NCBI GenBank assembly: GCA_947475465.1
Contig: CANJLK010000018.1
Span: 1 to 56,881 of the forward strand
Source: Caulobacteraceae bacterium
GTDB lineage: Bacteria; Pseudomonadota; Alphaproteobacteria; Caulobacterales; Caulobacteraceae
Length of the DNA stretch: 56,881 nt
Reading direction: 5' to 3'
Of this stretch, positions 19,115 to 28,095 are shown one piece after another; the first letter of the stretch is position 1, and each line of letters begins with the position of its first letter. The position numbers were made by a program, and so were the translations under genes. The notes beneath the pieces are model-generated. The model ran no database searches. It saw nothing but the letters and a program-made list of their open reading frames with translations, and was not told where the DNA came from.

Positions 19115-19833
19115 TCCTCTATCCGGCCATCGACCTGCAGGACGGCAACTGCGTCCGCGTCGTCCATGGCGACCTGTCCACCGCAACCGTGTTTAACACC
19201 TCCCCCGCCGACCAGGCGAGGCTGTGGGTCGATGGCGGCTTCCACTGGCTGCATGTGGTCGACCTCAACGGCGCGGTGTCCGGCCGCGCGGTGAACGGCG
19301 CCGCCGTCGAGGCGATCCTCAACTCGGTGTCCGTGCCGGTGCAGCTGGGCGGCGGCATCCGCTCCCTGGCCGACATCGAGCGCTGGATCGAGGCCGGCGT
19401 CAGCCGCGTGATCCTGGGCACGGTCGCGGTCCGCGATCCCAATGTGGTGCGGGAAGCCGCCCGCCTGTGGCCCGAGCAGATCGCCGTCAGCGTCGATGTG
19501 CGCAAGGGCAAGGTCGCCCTGCAAGGCTGGACCGAGGACTCCGACCTCGAAGCCATCGCGGTCGCCAAGCAGTTCGAGGACGCCGGTGTCGCGGCCCTGA
19601 TCATCACCGACATCGACCGCGACGGCACCACCATGGGCTTCAATGTCGACGCCTTCGGGGCGATCGCCGATGCGGTGGACATCCCGGTGATCGCCGCGGG
19701 CGGCCTGGCCACCATCGACGACATCGTCCGGATCAAGGCCCGCAAGGGCACCCCGATCGCCGGCGCCGTCCTGGGCCGCGCGCTCTACAACGGCGCGATC
19801 ACGCCGGACGCCGCCCTGAAGGTGGCCGCCTAG
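19111..19833 (+). CDS. hisA: ProFAR isomerase
   Basis: (Beta-alpha)8-barrel enzyme that isomerises ProFAR to PRFAR. The start chosen is TTG at 19111: translated as Met it gives the canonical [16 protein letters not shown], and it overlaps the hisH stop. A GTG nine bases earlier is a less likely alternative. 240 residues. The phosphate sites [13 protein letters not shown] and [11 protein letters not shown] and the catalytic aspartates in PAIDLQDG and TDIDRDGT are present. A rare TTG start in a coupled overlap may lower its translation relative to the neighbours. Confidence 0.95.
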   Translation: MILYPAIDLQDGNCVRVVHGDLSTATVFNTSPADQARLWVDGGFHWLHVVDLNGAVSGRAVNGAAVEAILNSVSVPVQLGGGIRSLADIERWIEAGVSRVILGTVAVRDPNVVREAARLWPEQIAVSVDVRKGKVALQGWTEDSDLEAIAVAKQFEDAGVAALIITDIDRDGTTMGFNVDAFGAIADAVDIPVIAAGGLATIDDIVRIKARKGTPIAGAVLGRALYNGAITPDAALKVAA

Positions 19834-19835
19834 CC

Positions 19836-20618
19836 GTGCTCAAAGTCCGCGTCATCCCCTGTCTCGACGTCAAGGACGGCCGGGTGGTGAAGGGCGTGCA
19901 GTTCGTCTCCCTGCGCGACGCCGGCGATCCGGTGGAACAGGCGAGAGCCTATGACGCCGCCGGCGCCGACGAGCTGATGTTCCTCGACATCACCGCCAGC
20001 GTCGAGAACCGCGGCACGATCCTGGACGTCGTCGCTCGCACCGCCGAGGTCTGCTTCATGCCGCTCTCGGTCGGCGGCGGCATCCGCAAGGTCGAGGACG
20101 CACGCCGCCTGCTGCTGGCCGGGGCCGACAAGATCAGCGTCAACACCGCCGCCGTTGAAAATCGCGATCTGATCGCCGGTTGCGCCGACGCCTTCGGCAG
20201 CCAGGCCACGGTGGTCGCCATCGACGCCAAGCGGGTCGGAGACCACTGGGAAGTCTTCATCCACGGCGGGCGCACGCCCACGGGCCTGCGGGTCGTCGAC
20301 TATGCCGTGGAAGCGGTCGGGCGCGGGGCGGGCGAGATCCTGCTGACCTCCATGGACCGCGACGGCGCCAAGATCGGCTACGACCTCGAACTGTTGCGCG
20401 CCGTGACCGGCGCGGTCTCCGTGCCGGTGATCGCCTCGGGCGGCGCGGGCAATGCCCAGCACATGGTCGACGCGGTGCTGCAGGGCGGCGCGGACGCGGT
20501 CCTCGCCGCCTCCATCTTCCACTTCGGCGAGGTGTCGATTTCCGAGGTCAAGCAGGCCATGGCCGCCGCCAGCATCCCCGTGCGCCTGCCAGAAACGAAA
20601 ATTGGGGCCGCCGCATGA
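19836..20618 (+). CDS. hisF: Imidazole glycerol phosphate synthase, cyclase subunit
   Basis: Barrel partner of HisH; makes imidazole-glycerol phosphate and AICAR from PRFAR. GTG start at 19836, two bases after the hisA stop, 260 residues. It begins (M)[19 protein letters not shown], with the catalytic aspartate in CLDVKDG; the second is in [12 protein letters not shown]. Phosphate-binding loops [13 protein letters not shown] and [11 protein letters not shown] are visible. Stop overlaps hisE start (ATGA). Confidence 0.97.
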   Translation: MLKVRVIPCLDVKDGRVVKGVQFVSLRDAGDPVEQARAYDAAGADELMFLDITASVENRGTILDVVARTAEVCFMPLSVGGGIRKVEDARRLLLAGADKISVNTAAVENRDLIAGCADAFGSQATVVAIDAKRVGDHWEVFIHGGRTPTGLRVVDYAVEAVGRGAGEILLTSMDRDGAKIGYDLELLRAVTGAVSVPVIASGGAGNAQHMVDAVLQGGADAVLAASIFHFGEVSISEVKQAMAAASIPVRLPETKIGAAA

Positions 20619-20938
20619 GCCGGTTCGCCGACGTCCTGGCCCGCCTGGCCGCTACGGTGGAAGCCCGCAAGGGCGGCGACCCGTCGGCCTCCTACACCGC
20701 CAAGCTGCTGGCCGACCCCTCCCTCGCCGCCAAGAAGCTGGGCGAAGAAGCCATCGAGGCCGTCATCGCCGCGACCAAGGGCGACGCCGACAACCTCGCC
20801 GCCGAAAGCGCCGACCTGATCTACCACTGGCTGGTGGTCCTCGCCGCCGCCGGCGTGTCGCTGGACGAAGTCGCCGCCAAGCTCGAAGCGCGTGAAGGCA
20901 CGTCGGGGTTGGCCGAAAAGGCGGGGCGCAAGCCCTAG
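20615..20938 (+). CDS. hisE: Phosphoribosyl-ATP pyrophosphatase
   Basis: Removes pyrophosphate from phosphoribosyl-ATP, step two of histidine synthesis. 107 residues, stand-alone (no HisI fusion), as is usual in alphaproteobacteria. The all-alpha MazG-like fold shows the acidic metal motif [13 protein letters not shown] followed by [17 protein letters not shown]. Last gene of the his run; its stop overlaps the end of the convergent Smr gene by four bases. Confidence 0.96.
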   Translation: MSRFADVLARLAATVEARKGGDPSASYTAKLLADPSLAAKKLGEEAIEAVIAATKGDADNLAAESADLIYHWLVVLAAAGVSLDEVAAKLEAREGTSGLAEKAGRKP

Positions 20939-21459
20939 CCGCGCGCCTTCCGCTTCAACGCCACATAGAGCGCGCCTTCGCCGCCGTGGTGCCGGGCGGC
21001 GTCAGAGATACCCGCCACGATGTGGGCCAGGTGAGGCGCCCCAAGCCACTCCGGGGTCCGGCGCTTGAGGATGCCGTCGCCCTGCACGCCCTTGCCGGTG
21101 ATCACCAGCACGGCCCGTGCGCCCTCGTCCCAGGCCCGGGCCAGGAAGCCCTCCAGCACCGCCTTGGCGCGGTCCTGGGTCAGGCCATGGAGGTCCAGCC
21201 GGGCGGCGATCGGCTCGCGGGCCTTGGCGATCCGGTGATGGCGGCGCGGCTCGATGCCTTCCACAGCCTTGCGCGGCTTGGCGCCGGCCGGCGGTTTGAT
21301 CGCAGCCGCCTCGATCTTGCGCGGCGGCAGGTGGGCCGGCGTCGGGCCAGGTGGGCTCTCGCCCTCCGCCTTGGGAACCGCCCGTCCGGGCAGGGGATGG
21401 ACGGTGGCCGCCACCATGCCCCAGATCTTCACGTCGTCGGGTTTCAGGGGCCGCTTCAC
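20935..21459 (-). CDS. Smr-domain protein
   Basis: 174 residues. The C-terminal half (about 87-172) is an Smr domain: LDLHGLTQDRAKAVLEGFL with the signature LDLH, and the glycine motif VITGKGVQGDGILKR, ending in HGGEGALYVALKR. Smr domains nick DNA or RNA in MutS2-like proteins; the stand-alone bacterial forms (YdaL, SmrA/B) are endonucleases, and SmrB acts on stalled ribosomes in E. coli. The N-terminal half is proline/alanine-rich and basic. It starts inside the mltA stop (GTGA-type overlap), so the two are coupled, an order common in alphaproteobacteria. Confidence 0.9.
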   Translation of the reverse strand: MKRPLKPDDVKIWGMVAATVHPLPGRAVPKAEGESPPGPTPAHLPPRKIEAAAIKPPAGAKPRKAVEGIEPRRHHRIAKAREPIAARLDLHGLTQDRAKAVLEGFLARAWDEGARAVLVITGKGVQGDGILKRRTPEWLGAPHLAHIVAGISDAARHHGGEGALYVALKRKARG

Positions 21460-22631
21460 GGCGCCGCCTTGGGGACCAGGCGGTACAGGGTGAGCGTATG
21501 ACGCACCCGCCCTGCCTCGGCGCCGGCGGCTGGGCCAAGGCCCAGGTAGAGGTCGGCGCGGACGTCGCCCTTGATCGCCCCGCCCGTGTCCAGCGCCAGG
21601 ACCAGGCGCCGGTAGGTCGGAAAGGCGCCGGCCAGGATCGGCGCCTCGGCGTCCAGCCAGACGAGGTCGCCCATTGCGTGGAACCCTGGATCGACGGCGA
21701 TGGCGCGGCCCGGCGGCAAGGGCACATTGGCCGCCCCCACCGGCTGGCGGCCATCGTCGGGCGCCAGGTTGAAGAAGGCGTAGCGCGGGTTGAGCCGCAT
21801 GATGGCGTCCGCATCGGGCCCCCGATGGTCGGCCAGCCAGGCGCGGATCGCCTCGCCCGAGGTGTTCTCACGCGCCAGGAGCCCGCGGTCGCGCATGGCG
21901 TTGGCGACGCCCACGAAGGGCCGGCCGTTGTTGGCGGCGTAGAGCGCTTTCATCCGCCGGCCGTCCTCGAAGGTCAGGACGCCCGACCCCTGGATCTGCA
22001 GGAAGAACAGGTCCTCCGGCCGCATCCAGGCCAGCACCTTGTCCGGCGCCAAGGCTTCGATCGCCGCGCGGTCGGGATAGGGCAAGGGCGTTCCGTCGTC
22101 GGCGATCACCGCCGCGCCGGGCCGGCCGGCCTGGGCGGAATCGAAGACACCGGCATCGACGACCTTCAGGTCGGCGGGCTTTGGGCGGAGCGCGGCGCTG
22201 AATTTGTCGTCGGGCGCCCGCCTGGCCGGATATTCCGGGGCGAAATAGGCGGTGAGCACGCCCTCCCCGGCGATCCGCTCGGCGCGGAAGTTGGCCTCGA
22301 AGAATCGCTCGGCGGTTTCGTCGTCCAGGGGGCCGATGGCTCGCGCGCTGCGGCAGACCTGGGCCAGCGCCGGGTCCTTGGCGACGCCGCAGGTATCGCG
22401 GAAGGCGGCCAAGGCCTGGCCGTGGCGTTCCTTCTCCCAACCCTTTAGGGCGGTGAGCGGCAGGAGCCGTTCGGGCCGCGCTTCGGTTTCGACGGTTGGG
22501 CGGGGCCCGGCCGGCGCGACGCCGGGCGGACGATGCAAAGGCGTGGGCCCCGGTCGCGGCGCCGGCGAGCTAGCGCAGGCGTTCAGGATGAGTGCGCAGA
22601 GCGCCGCTGCGACGGGACGCCAGGCCCGCAG
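21456..22631 (-). CDS. mltA: Membrane-bound lytic murein transglycosylase A, probable lipoprotein with CTG start
   Basis: Peptidoglycan-cleaving transglycosylase. The conserved body includes GVLTAYFAPEYPARR and the C-terminal 3D-type domain with LALDTGGAIKGDVRADLYLG, where the catalytic aspartate sits. An ATG/GTG/TTG-limited reading begins at TTG 22538 and lacks any export signal. Reading upstream in the same frame gives RAWRPVAAALCALILNACAS, a lipoprotein signal peptide with lipobox LNAC, as MltA should have. The only start-like codon before it is CTG at 22631, with GGAGG eight bases upstream and just after the TGA of the Tim44 gene. I therefore place the start there, giving 391 residues. 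Enzyme identity is firm; the CTG start is inference. Confidence 0.85.
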   Translation of the reverse strand: MRAWRPVAAALCALILNACASSPAPRPGPTPLHRPPGVAPAGPRPTVETEARPERLLPLTALKGWEKERHGQALAAFRDTCGVAKDPALAQVCRSARAIGPLDDETAERFFEANFRAERIAGEGVLTAYFAPEYPARRAPDDKFSAALRPKPADLKVVDAGVFDSAQAGRPGAAVIADDGTPLPYPDRAAIEALAPDKVLAWMRPEDLFFLQIQGSGVLTFEDGRRMKALYAANNGRPFVGVANAMRDRGLLARENTSGEAIRAWLADHRGPDADAIMRLNPRYAFFNLAPDDGRQPVGAANVPLPPGRAIAVDPGFHAMGDLVWLDAEAPILAGAFPTYRRLVLALDTGGAIKGDVRADLYLGLGPAAGAEAGRVRHTLTLYRLVPKAAP

Positions 22632-22634
22632 GGG

Positions 22635-23252
22635 TCAGGCCTCCGCGGCCGCGACGTGGACCAGGAGCCAGTTGGGATCACGGCTCTTCAGGTTGCGCTC
22701 GAAGGTCCAGAGCTCGGCGGTGCGGCGGTCATCGACGCCTTCGCCTTCGGGGCCCTTGGTGCGGCTGCGGAACTCGGCCAGGAAGCGCACGGTCACCCGC
22801 GCCAGGTCGGCGCCCACGACCTCGGCCTTTTCCAGGTCGGCGCGGGGCGGGTTCAGGAACTCCACCGTCTCTGTGCGGTTGTCGGCCTCGCGGGCGGCGA
22901 TGGCCGTGTCGAACCCGGCGTAGATGCCGGGCGACAACAGGTTTCGCAGTTGGTCGCGGTCGCCGGCCGCGAAGGCCTTGACGATCATTTCGTAGGCGCC
23001 CTTGGCGCCGCCCAGGAAATGGCCGACTTCGAAGCTGGGATCGCGCGACTTCACGGCGGCCAGACCGGTCAGCGCCACGCCGTCGTCCACCAGCGGCGCG
23101 GCGGCGACGTCACCGCGCACGCCCGCGGGGCCCGCGGGGACCGCCGGAGCGTCCTCGGGCTGGCGTCCGACGCGCCGGCCCAGCACCGAATAGAGCTGGT
23201 AGAGCACGATGGCCGCCAGGCCCGCGAAGATGATCAGTTCCAGGACTTGCAA
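22635..23252 (-). CDS. Tim44-domain membrane protein
   Basis: 205 residues: one N-terminal transmembrane helix (LELIIFAGLAAIVLYQLYSV) with no cleavage site, a short alanine/proline-rich linker, then a Tim44-like domain from about residue 75 (FEVGHFLGGAKGAYEMIVKAFAAGD and onward to WLLVHVAAAEA). The fold is shared with mitochondrial Tim44 and MRPL45; the alphaproteobacterial homologue TimA sits at the inner membrane. It is the first gene of a Tim44-mltA-smr run and is divergent from secB. This pairing with SecB, a protein-export chaperone, is conserved in alphaproteobacteria. Confidence 0.9.
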   Translation of the reverse strand: MQVLELIIFAGLAAIVLYQLYSVLGRRVGRQPEDAPAVPAGPAGVRGDVAAAPLVDDGVALTGLAAVKSRDPSFEVGHFLGGAKGAYEMIVKAFAAGDRDQLRNLLSPGIYAGFDTAIAAREADNRTETVEFLNPPRADLEKAEVVGADLARVTVRFLAEFRSRTKGPEGEGVDDRRTAELWTFERNLKSRDPNWLLVHVAAAEA

Positions 23253-23416
23253 GGAGGCGCCTTCAAGGTTCGCAGCGGTAATGCCCTAAGGCTGAATATA
23301 GGACGTTGCAACGCCGGCGTCAGGGGCGGCGTTGCATCGCGCCGGACCCCATGATAGCCCGGCCGCCCGACAAGACGCCACGTACGCGCGCTTTCAGCAC
23401 GGAATCAAACCCGACT

Positions 23417-23908
23417 ATGACCGATATCGACGCCGGCGCAGGCGCGCCCGAGACGCAAACCGGCGCCGAGGCGCCTGGCATCCGCATCCTCGCCCAGTTC
23501 GTCCGCGACCTGTCCTTCGAAAATCCCCGCGCGCCCGACGCGCTTCGCGGCGGCGCCGCCCAGCCGCAGATCGAGCTCGGCGTTGAGATGAACGCTCGCA
23601 GCCGCGAGGACGGTTTCTTCGAAGTGGACCTCAAGCTCTCCGCAAAAGCCCAGCGCGACGACGGCCCGTTGTTCGTGGTCGAGCTGCTCTACGGCGGCGT
23701 CTTCCAGATCACCGGCGTGCCGGCCGAGGAGATCGAGCCGGTGCTGCTCATCGAGTGCCCGCGCTTCATGTTCCCCTTCGCGCGCCGGATCATCGCCGAC
23801 GTCACCTCGGACGGCGGCTTCCCGCCCTTCCTTCTCGACCCCATCGATTTCGCCGGTGTCTACCAAGCCCGCAAGGCCCAGACCGACCAGCAGGTCGGCC
23901 ACGCTTAG
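23417..23908 (+). CDS. secB: Protein-export chaperone SecB
   Basis: Cytosolic tetrameric chaperone that holds precursor proteins unfolded and hands them to SecA. ATG at 23417 gives 163 residues. The core shows [16 protein letters not shown] (about 24-39), [11 protein letters not shown] and the C-terminal [21 protein letters not shown], all standard SecB signatures. The upstream in-frame extension to 23306 lacks similarity. Its tail is convergent with dnaQ across 23 bases. The 164-base gap to the Tim44 gene holds both promoters; no specific site was identified. Confidence 0.96.
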   Translation: MTDIDAGAGAPETQTGAEAPGIRILAQFVRDLSFENPRAPDALRGGAAQPQIELGVEMNARSREDGFFEVDLKLSAKAQRDDGPLFVVELLYGGVFQITGVPAEEIEPVLLIECPRFMFPFARRIIADVTSDGGFPPFLLDPIDFAGVYQARKAQTDQQVGHA

Positions 23909-23931
23909 GGCTTGAGGGGAAGGTTCAGGCC

Positions 23932-24636
23932 TCAGAGCCCGAACTTGCCCCACAGCGCGTCGTTCTTCAGCACGTCGCGCACGAAGCTGGCGTGGGTGGC
24001 GCGTTCGTCCTCGGTCGAGCGCGGGGCCAGCGGGCGGGCGCGCTCGCCATAGGCCGCGCGGCTGGCCTGCACCACCGCATTGATCATCGCGGTCGTCTGC
24101 AGCTCGAGGCGGCGCTCGCGGCCGCCCTTCAGTTCCAGATAGACCTCAGCCAGCAGGCGGGCGTCAATCAGCGCGCCGTGCTTCTCACGGTCGGCCAGCG
24201 AGATCTTGAAGCGCTTGCACAGCGAATCCAGGGAGTTGTGCATTCCCGGAAACCGGGTCCGCGCCAGCGCCAGGGTGTCGATCCAGCGGCTCTCATGCAG
24301 CCCCTGGCGGTTGATGACGCCCAGCTCGTGGTTGATGAAGGCCCGGTCGAAGCCGGCGTTGTGGGCGATGATCGGTGCGTCGCCGACAAATTCCAGGAAC
24401 GCCTCGCAGACCTCTGGGTGCTCGAACCGGGGCTTGCCGCGCAGGAAGTCGGCCGACAGGCCGTGGACCCGCTGGGCCTCCGGCGGCATGTCGCGGCAGG
24501 GGTCGATATAGACGTGGAAGCTGCGGCCCGTCGGGATGAAATCGTCGATTTCCAGGCAGGCGATTTCCACCAGCCGGTGGCCGGCGGTCGGCTCGAAGCC
24601 GGTGGTTTCGGTGTCCAGGACAATCTCGCGGGCCAT
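23932..24636 (-). CDS. dnaQ: DNA polymerase III epsilon subunit (3'-5' proofreading exonuclease)
   Basis: 234 residues. ExoI motif with metal ligands D8 and E10 in REIVLDTETTGFEP, ExoII in IIAHNAGFDRAFINHEL and ExoIII-epsilon with HGALIDARLLAEVYLEL. It proofreads the replicative polymerase. It is the last gene of the leftward operon ppsR-maf-aroE-coaE-dnaQ that starts at the origin; the gap to coaE is 30 bases. The C-terminal segment after residue 180, which contacts the alpha subunit, is short. Confidence 0.96.
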   Translation of the reverse strand: MAREIVLDTETTGFEPTAGHRLVEIACLEIDDFIPTGRSFHVYIDPCRDMPPEAQRVHGLSADFLRGKPRFEHPEVCEAFLEFVGDAPIIAHNAGFDRAFINHELGVINRQGLHESRWIDTLALARTRFPGMHNSLDSLCKRFKISLADREKHGALIDARLLAEVYLELKGGRERRLELQTTAMINAVVQASRAAYGERARPLAPRSTEDERATHASFVRDVLKNDALWGKFGL

Positions 24637-24666
24637 GCCCCTAGATGCCGCTGTTCGCGCCTGCCT

Positions 24667-25290
24667 TCAACGGGTCGCGGGGTCGCGGGCCGGTTTGAAC
24701 TGTGGATCGCGCAACGCCTGGAGGATCTGTCCGACCTGGACGCGGGCCGCCTCCAGCCCCTGCGAGGTGTCGACCACGAAATGCGCGCGGGCCCGCTTTT
24801 CGGCATCGGCGACCTGGCGGGCGAGGATGGCGTCGAGACGCTCCGGGGTCATGCCGGGCCGGGCCAGGACCCGCTCGCGTTGCATGGCGGCTGGCGCGCT
24901 CGCCACCACCACCGCGTCCACATTGGCGTCACCGCCGGTTTCGAACAGCAGCGGGATGTCGAGAACGACCAGGTCGGCGCCGTCGGCCTGCGCCTGGGCG
25001 AAGAACCCCATGCGGTGGCGTCCCACCAGCGGGTGGACGATAGCGTTCAGCCGGTCGAGCGCGTCGGGATCGCCCAGCACGGCCTGGCGCAGGGCCTCTC
25101 GGTCGATGGCGCCGTCCCTGACCACACCCGGGAAGGCCGCGCCCACCGGCGCCACGGCCGCGCCGCCCTTTTCATAAAGCTCGGCCACCGCCTGATCGGC
25201 GTCGTATACCGGCACGCCCGCCTCGCGGAACATGGCCGCCGTCGTGGACTTTCCCATGCCGATCGAGCCGGTGAGGCCCACGACGATCAT
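24667..25290 (-). CDS. coaE: Dephospho-CoA kinase
   Basis: Last step of coenzyme A synthesis: phosphorylates the ribose 3'-OH of dephospho-CoA. 207 residues. P-loop [12 protein letters not shown] at about 5-16, then [16 protein letters not shown] and [15 protein letters not shown], both typical of CoaE. The ATG overlaps the aroE stop (ATGA), so it is translationally coupled in the operon. Confidence 0.96.
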   Translation of the reverse strand: MIVVGLTGSIGMGKSTTAAMFREAGVPVYDADQAVAELYEKGGAAVAPVGAAFPGVVRDGAIDREALRQAVLGDPDALDRLNAIVHPLVGRHRMGFFAQAQADGADLVVLDIPLLFETGGDANVDAVVVASAPAAMQRERVLARPGMTPERLDAILARQVADAEKRARAHFVVDTSQGLEAARVQVGQILQALRDPQFKPARDPATR

Positions 25291-26144
25291 TGGCCCAGCG
25301 CCGCCAACGCCAGCGCGCGGACATCGACCCCCGCCGGGATCGGCTGTCCGTAGAAGGCGCTGAAAGAGGGTGCGGCCTGGCCGATCAGCATCTCCAGCCC
25401 GTCCACTGTGCGTCGTCCGAGCCTCTGGGCCTGGGCCAGGAAGGGCGTGACCAGCGGCTTGTAGACCATGTCCATGATGACGGCGGCCTCTGGTGTCGCC
25501 TCAAGCGGAACATCCAGGTGGTCGGCGCTGGCCAGCCCCGCCGAGGTGGCGTTGATAACCCCATTGGCCTCAGCGAACGCCTGGGCGACCCGGTCAAGTC
25601 CGCTGGCCGTGACGCCGGACCCCAGTTCGTCGGCGATCGCCTGGGCCTTGGCGGCGGTCCGGTTGACGATCCGCACCTGCGGGCAGCCGGCCGCCACAAG
25701 CGCCGCCGCCGCACCGCGAGCGCCGCCGCCCGCGCCAAGGATGACCATAGGGCCTGCGCTGAAGTCGAAGCCGGGCGCCTGGTTCACGAAGGCTGCGATC
25801 ACACCCAGCCCGTCAGTGTTGTCCGCGCTGATGCTGCCGTCGGGCTCGAAGACCAGGACATTGGCCGCTGCGGCGGCGCGCGCCCGGTCGCTTGCCCGTG
25901 TAGCCAGGGCCAGCGCTTGTTCCTTGAAGGGCAGGGTGACGTTCAGGCCCCGCACCACGCCGCCGCGCAGGCCCTCGGCAAACCGCACGAAGCCATCGGC
26001 GGCCACGTCGAAGGGCACATAGACCCCGTCCAGGCCCGCCGCTGTCAGCCAGGCGTTGTGAATCAGCGGACTGAGCGAATGACGGACCGGGCAGCCGGCC
26101 ACGCCGGCGACGACCGCCGCCCCTGTAATCTTGGTCTTGCTCAT
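25287..26144 (-). CDS. aroE: Shikimate dehydrogenase
   Basis: NADPH-dependent reduction of 3-dehydroshikimate in aromatic amino acid synthesis. 285 residues. Substrate-site serines in [13 protein letters not shown] (about 21-33), the catalytic lysine in [13 protein letters not shown] (about 70-82), [11 protein letters not shown] and the cofactor loop [15 protein letters not shown] are visible. Both ends overlap neighbours by four bases (maf upstream, coaE downstream). Confidence 0.96.
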   Translation of the reverse strand: MSKTKITGAAVVAGVAGCPVRHSLSPLIHNAWLTAAGLDGVYVPFDVAADGFVRFAEGLRGGVVRGLNVTLPFKEQALALATRASDRARAAAAANVLVFEPDGSISADNTDGLGVIAAFVNQAPGFDFSAGPMVILGAGGGARGAAAALVAAGCPQVRIVNRTAAKAQAIADELGSGVTASGLDRVAQAFAEANGVINATSAGLASADHLDVPLEATPEAAVIMDMVYKPLVTPFLAQAQRLGRRTVDGLEMLIGQAAPSFSAFYGQPIPAGVDVRALALAALGQ

Positions 26145-26731
26145 GCCGCCGCCAGCCCGTGCCGGCGCAAGAGGTCCAGCAGGCCCATAAGCGGCAGGCC
26201 GAGGATGCCGAAATAGTCGCCTTCGATTTTCGAGAACAGCTGCACGCCAGGTCCCTCCAGCCGATAGCAGCCGACCGAGCCCAGGGCCGCCGCACCTTCG
26301 GTTTGCAGATAGGCTTCCAGGAACTCGTCGGAAAAGTCGCGCATCACCAGGGTCGAGGTGGAGACCTCGCGCCAGATCGCGGCCCCGTCCTTGGCCACCA
26401 CCACCGCTCCATGCAGCCTGTGCGGCTTGCCCCGCAAAAGCTTCAGACGGTCTCGCGCCGCCTCAAGGGTCTCAACCTTGTCATAGAGACCGCCTTCAAA
26501 TTCCAGGGTCTGGTCGGCGCCGATCACGAAATCGGGCCGCTTGGCCGAGATTCGCAGCGCCTTCACCTCCGCCAGCTTGTCGGCGATATCGCGCGGCGTC
26601 GCGCCTTCCCTGAGCATGGCGATCTTGATGGCGTCTTCGTCGACACCCGCGGTCGCGGCCTCATAGGCGATGCCCGCGCCATCCAGCACGGCCCGCCGGG
26701 CCGCGCTCTTGGACGCCAGCACCAGACCCAT
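26141..26731 (-). CDS. maf: Maf-family nucleotide pyrophosphatase
   Basis: 196 residues. N-terminal [19 protein letters not shown] is the Maf signature, and the catalytic aspartate region is [21 protein letters not shown] (about 72-92). Maf proteins hydrolyse non-standard or canonical NTPs and affect septum formation when overproduced. This sequence lies in the group found next to ppsR and aroE in alphaproteobacteria; nucleotide specificity is not decided. The start overlaps the stop of ppsR by one base. Confidence 0.92.
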   Translation of the reverse strand: MGLVLASKSAARRAVLDGAGIAYEAATAGVDEDAIKIAMLREGATPRDIADKLAEVKALRISAKRPDFVIGADQTLEFEGGLYDKVETLEAARDRLKLLRGKPHRLHGAVVVAKDGAAIWREVSTSTLVMRDFSDEFLEAYLQTEGAAALGSVGCYRLEGPGVQLFSKIEGDYFGILGLPLMGLLDLLRRHGLAAA

Positions 26732-27585
26732 CAGCCGATCACCTCGACCTGGCCGTGGCCGCCATGCAGCAGGTTGAGCACGGCGGCGGCCGTTTCCTCG
26801 ACCGAGCGGCGGGTCACATCGATCACCGGCCAGCCCTGGCGTTCGTAGAGCCGGCGGGCCTGGATGATCTCGTCGCGCACCGCATCCTGGTCGATATAGG
26901 TGGATTCCCGGCTCTCCTTGAGGCTCAGCAGCCGGTTTCGGCGGATCTGAAGCAAGCGGTCGGGGGAAATAGTCAGGCCGACCACCAGGGTGGTCTTCAG
27001 GTTGAACAGCTTGTCAGGTGGCGGCCGGCCCGGGACTAGCGGGAAATTGCCGGCCCGCACACCGCGATGGGCCAGGTAGATGCAGGTGGGGGTCTTCGAG
27101 GTCCGTGACACGCCCACCAGGACCACGTCGGCCTGGTCGAAATCCTGTCCGCCCCGGCCGTCATCGTGGCCGATCGCGTAATTCAACGCGTCCATGCGAT
27201 TGAAATAGTCGTTGTCGAGCCGCAGGTGCGCGCCCACGCGGGTGGTCGTGGAATATCCCAAGTAACGGCTCATGGCCGAGACGAGGGGGTCGAGGGCCGG
27301 GATGCAGGGCATGTCCAGCCGGCGGCAGCCTTCCTCCAGCGCTTCTCGCAGCTTGTCGTCCACGATGGTGTGAATGACGACGCCCGGCGCCTCCTCGATA
27401 TCGCCCAGGGCGCGGTCAAGCTGCCGCTGCGAGCGGACGAGGGCGTAGATGTGTTCGATGGGCAGCACATTGTCGAACCGGGCGCAGACGGCGCGCGCCA
27501 TGGCGTTCAAGGTTTCGCCCGTGGAGTCCGACACCAGGTGGACGTGGAAGTAGGTGGCGAGCCTGGGCAGGGCGGTGACGGGCAA
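26731..27585 (-). CDS. ppsR: Pyruvate,phosphate dikinase / PEP synthase regulatory protein (DUF299)
   Basis: 284 residues. Kinase/pyrophosphorylase family that switches PEP synthase or PPDK on and off by ADP-dependent phosphorylation and Pi-dependent dephosphorylation. N-terminal FHVHLVSDSTGETLNAMARAV and the nucleotide loop VVLVGVSRTSKTPTCIYLA (about 153-171) are the family motifs. In Caulobacter the DUF299 gene forms the left border of the replication origin, opposite hemE, and the same arrangement is seen here. It heads the operon ppsR-maf-aroE-coaE-dnaQ, transcribed away from the origin. Confidence 0.94.
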   Translation of the reverse strand: MPVTALPRLATYFHVHLVSDSTGETLNAMARAVCARFDNVLPIEHIYALVRSQRQLDRALGDIEEAPGVVIHTIVDDKLREALEEGCRRLDMPCIPALDPLVSAMSRYLGYSTTTRVGAHLRLDNDYFNRMDALNYAIGHDDGRGGQDFDQADVVLVGVSRTSKTPTCIYLAHRGVRAGNFPLVPGRPPPDKLFNLKTTLVVGLTISPDRLLQIRRNRLLSLKESRESTYIDQDAVRDEIIQARRLYERQGWPVIDVTRRSVEETAAAVLNLLHGGHGQVEVIG

Positions 27586-27722
27586 GGGGCGCGGCCTGGC
27601 GAAAATGCTTGGGGACGATTCCTGTGGACCACCCTTAGCGAATGCCGAGGCGATTGGGGATAGATTGCATGCTTACCAGGTCGACCGGGTTGCGGACTGT
27701 ATGGGCGGGACGAAATGGCCGG

Positions 27723-27737
27723 TTTACGGTTCGTTAA
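27723..27737. promoter_or_regulatory. Second, imperfect CtrA box in the origin
   Basis: TTTACGGTTCGTTAA; on the other strand it reads TTAA-N7-TAAA, one base from the CtrA consensus. It lies 91 bases left of the perfect box, inside the same non-coding gap. Confidence 0.55.
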
Positions 27738-27828
27738 CCCCCAGGCGGGCCCCGCGGGACTTGTCCCTGGCGCGCCCATCGACAGGCTCTGGATGGTGAA
27801 ACCCTTTTCGCCGTGCTCCCGCGAGAGG

Positions 27829-27843
27829 TTAATGAATCCTTAA
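27829..27843. promoter_or_regulatory. CtrA binding box in the origin
   Basis: TTAATGAATCCTTAA matches the full CtrA consensus TTAA-N7-TTAA. Its spacer contains GAATC, a CcrM methylation target. In Caulobacter, CtrA bound to boxes of this kind blocks replication initiation in swarmer cells. Confidence 0.85.
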
Positions 27844-28095
27844 GGCCCCAGGCGGGTTTGGTCGGCGCTCCCCGCGATTCACAGGGTCGGGAAAAACGCC
27901 CGCCGCTTGCGAGGCAGTCTGGGGACAACCCGGGCGCCGAGGCCGGCCACGCCAATCTATCCACGCTCTCGACAGGTCCTGTCTCTGCCATCCCAACCTT
28001 TTTTCTAACTCTTAAACGGTAGGAAGAAGTGCAGACGGGCGAAGCGCGCGGCGAGCGGGCTTGAGCCTGGGGCAGGAAGGCGATTTAAGGCCTCC

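Larger units (their letters stand above)
27586..28095. other. oriC: Probable chromosomal replication origin (Cori-like)
   Basis: A 510-base non-coding gap between ppsR and hemE, the exact neighbours of the Caulobacter origin. It holds an exact CtrA box (27829-27843) and a one-mismatch box (27723-27737). TCCCCA-type weak DnaA motifs occur as TGGGGA on the plus strand at 27610-27615, 27655-27660 and 27920-27925. DnaA-box-like 9-mers are TGGTCCACA (complement of 27623-27631) and CTATCCACG (27957-27965). Three GANTC methylation sites lie at 27617, 27834 and 27876. An AT-richer stretch near 27990-28016 could unwind. Genes diverge on both sides. No perfect TTATCCACA is present. Known: CtrA represses and DnaA fires this origin in Caulobacter. 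Confidence 0.85.
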
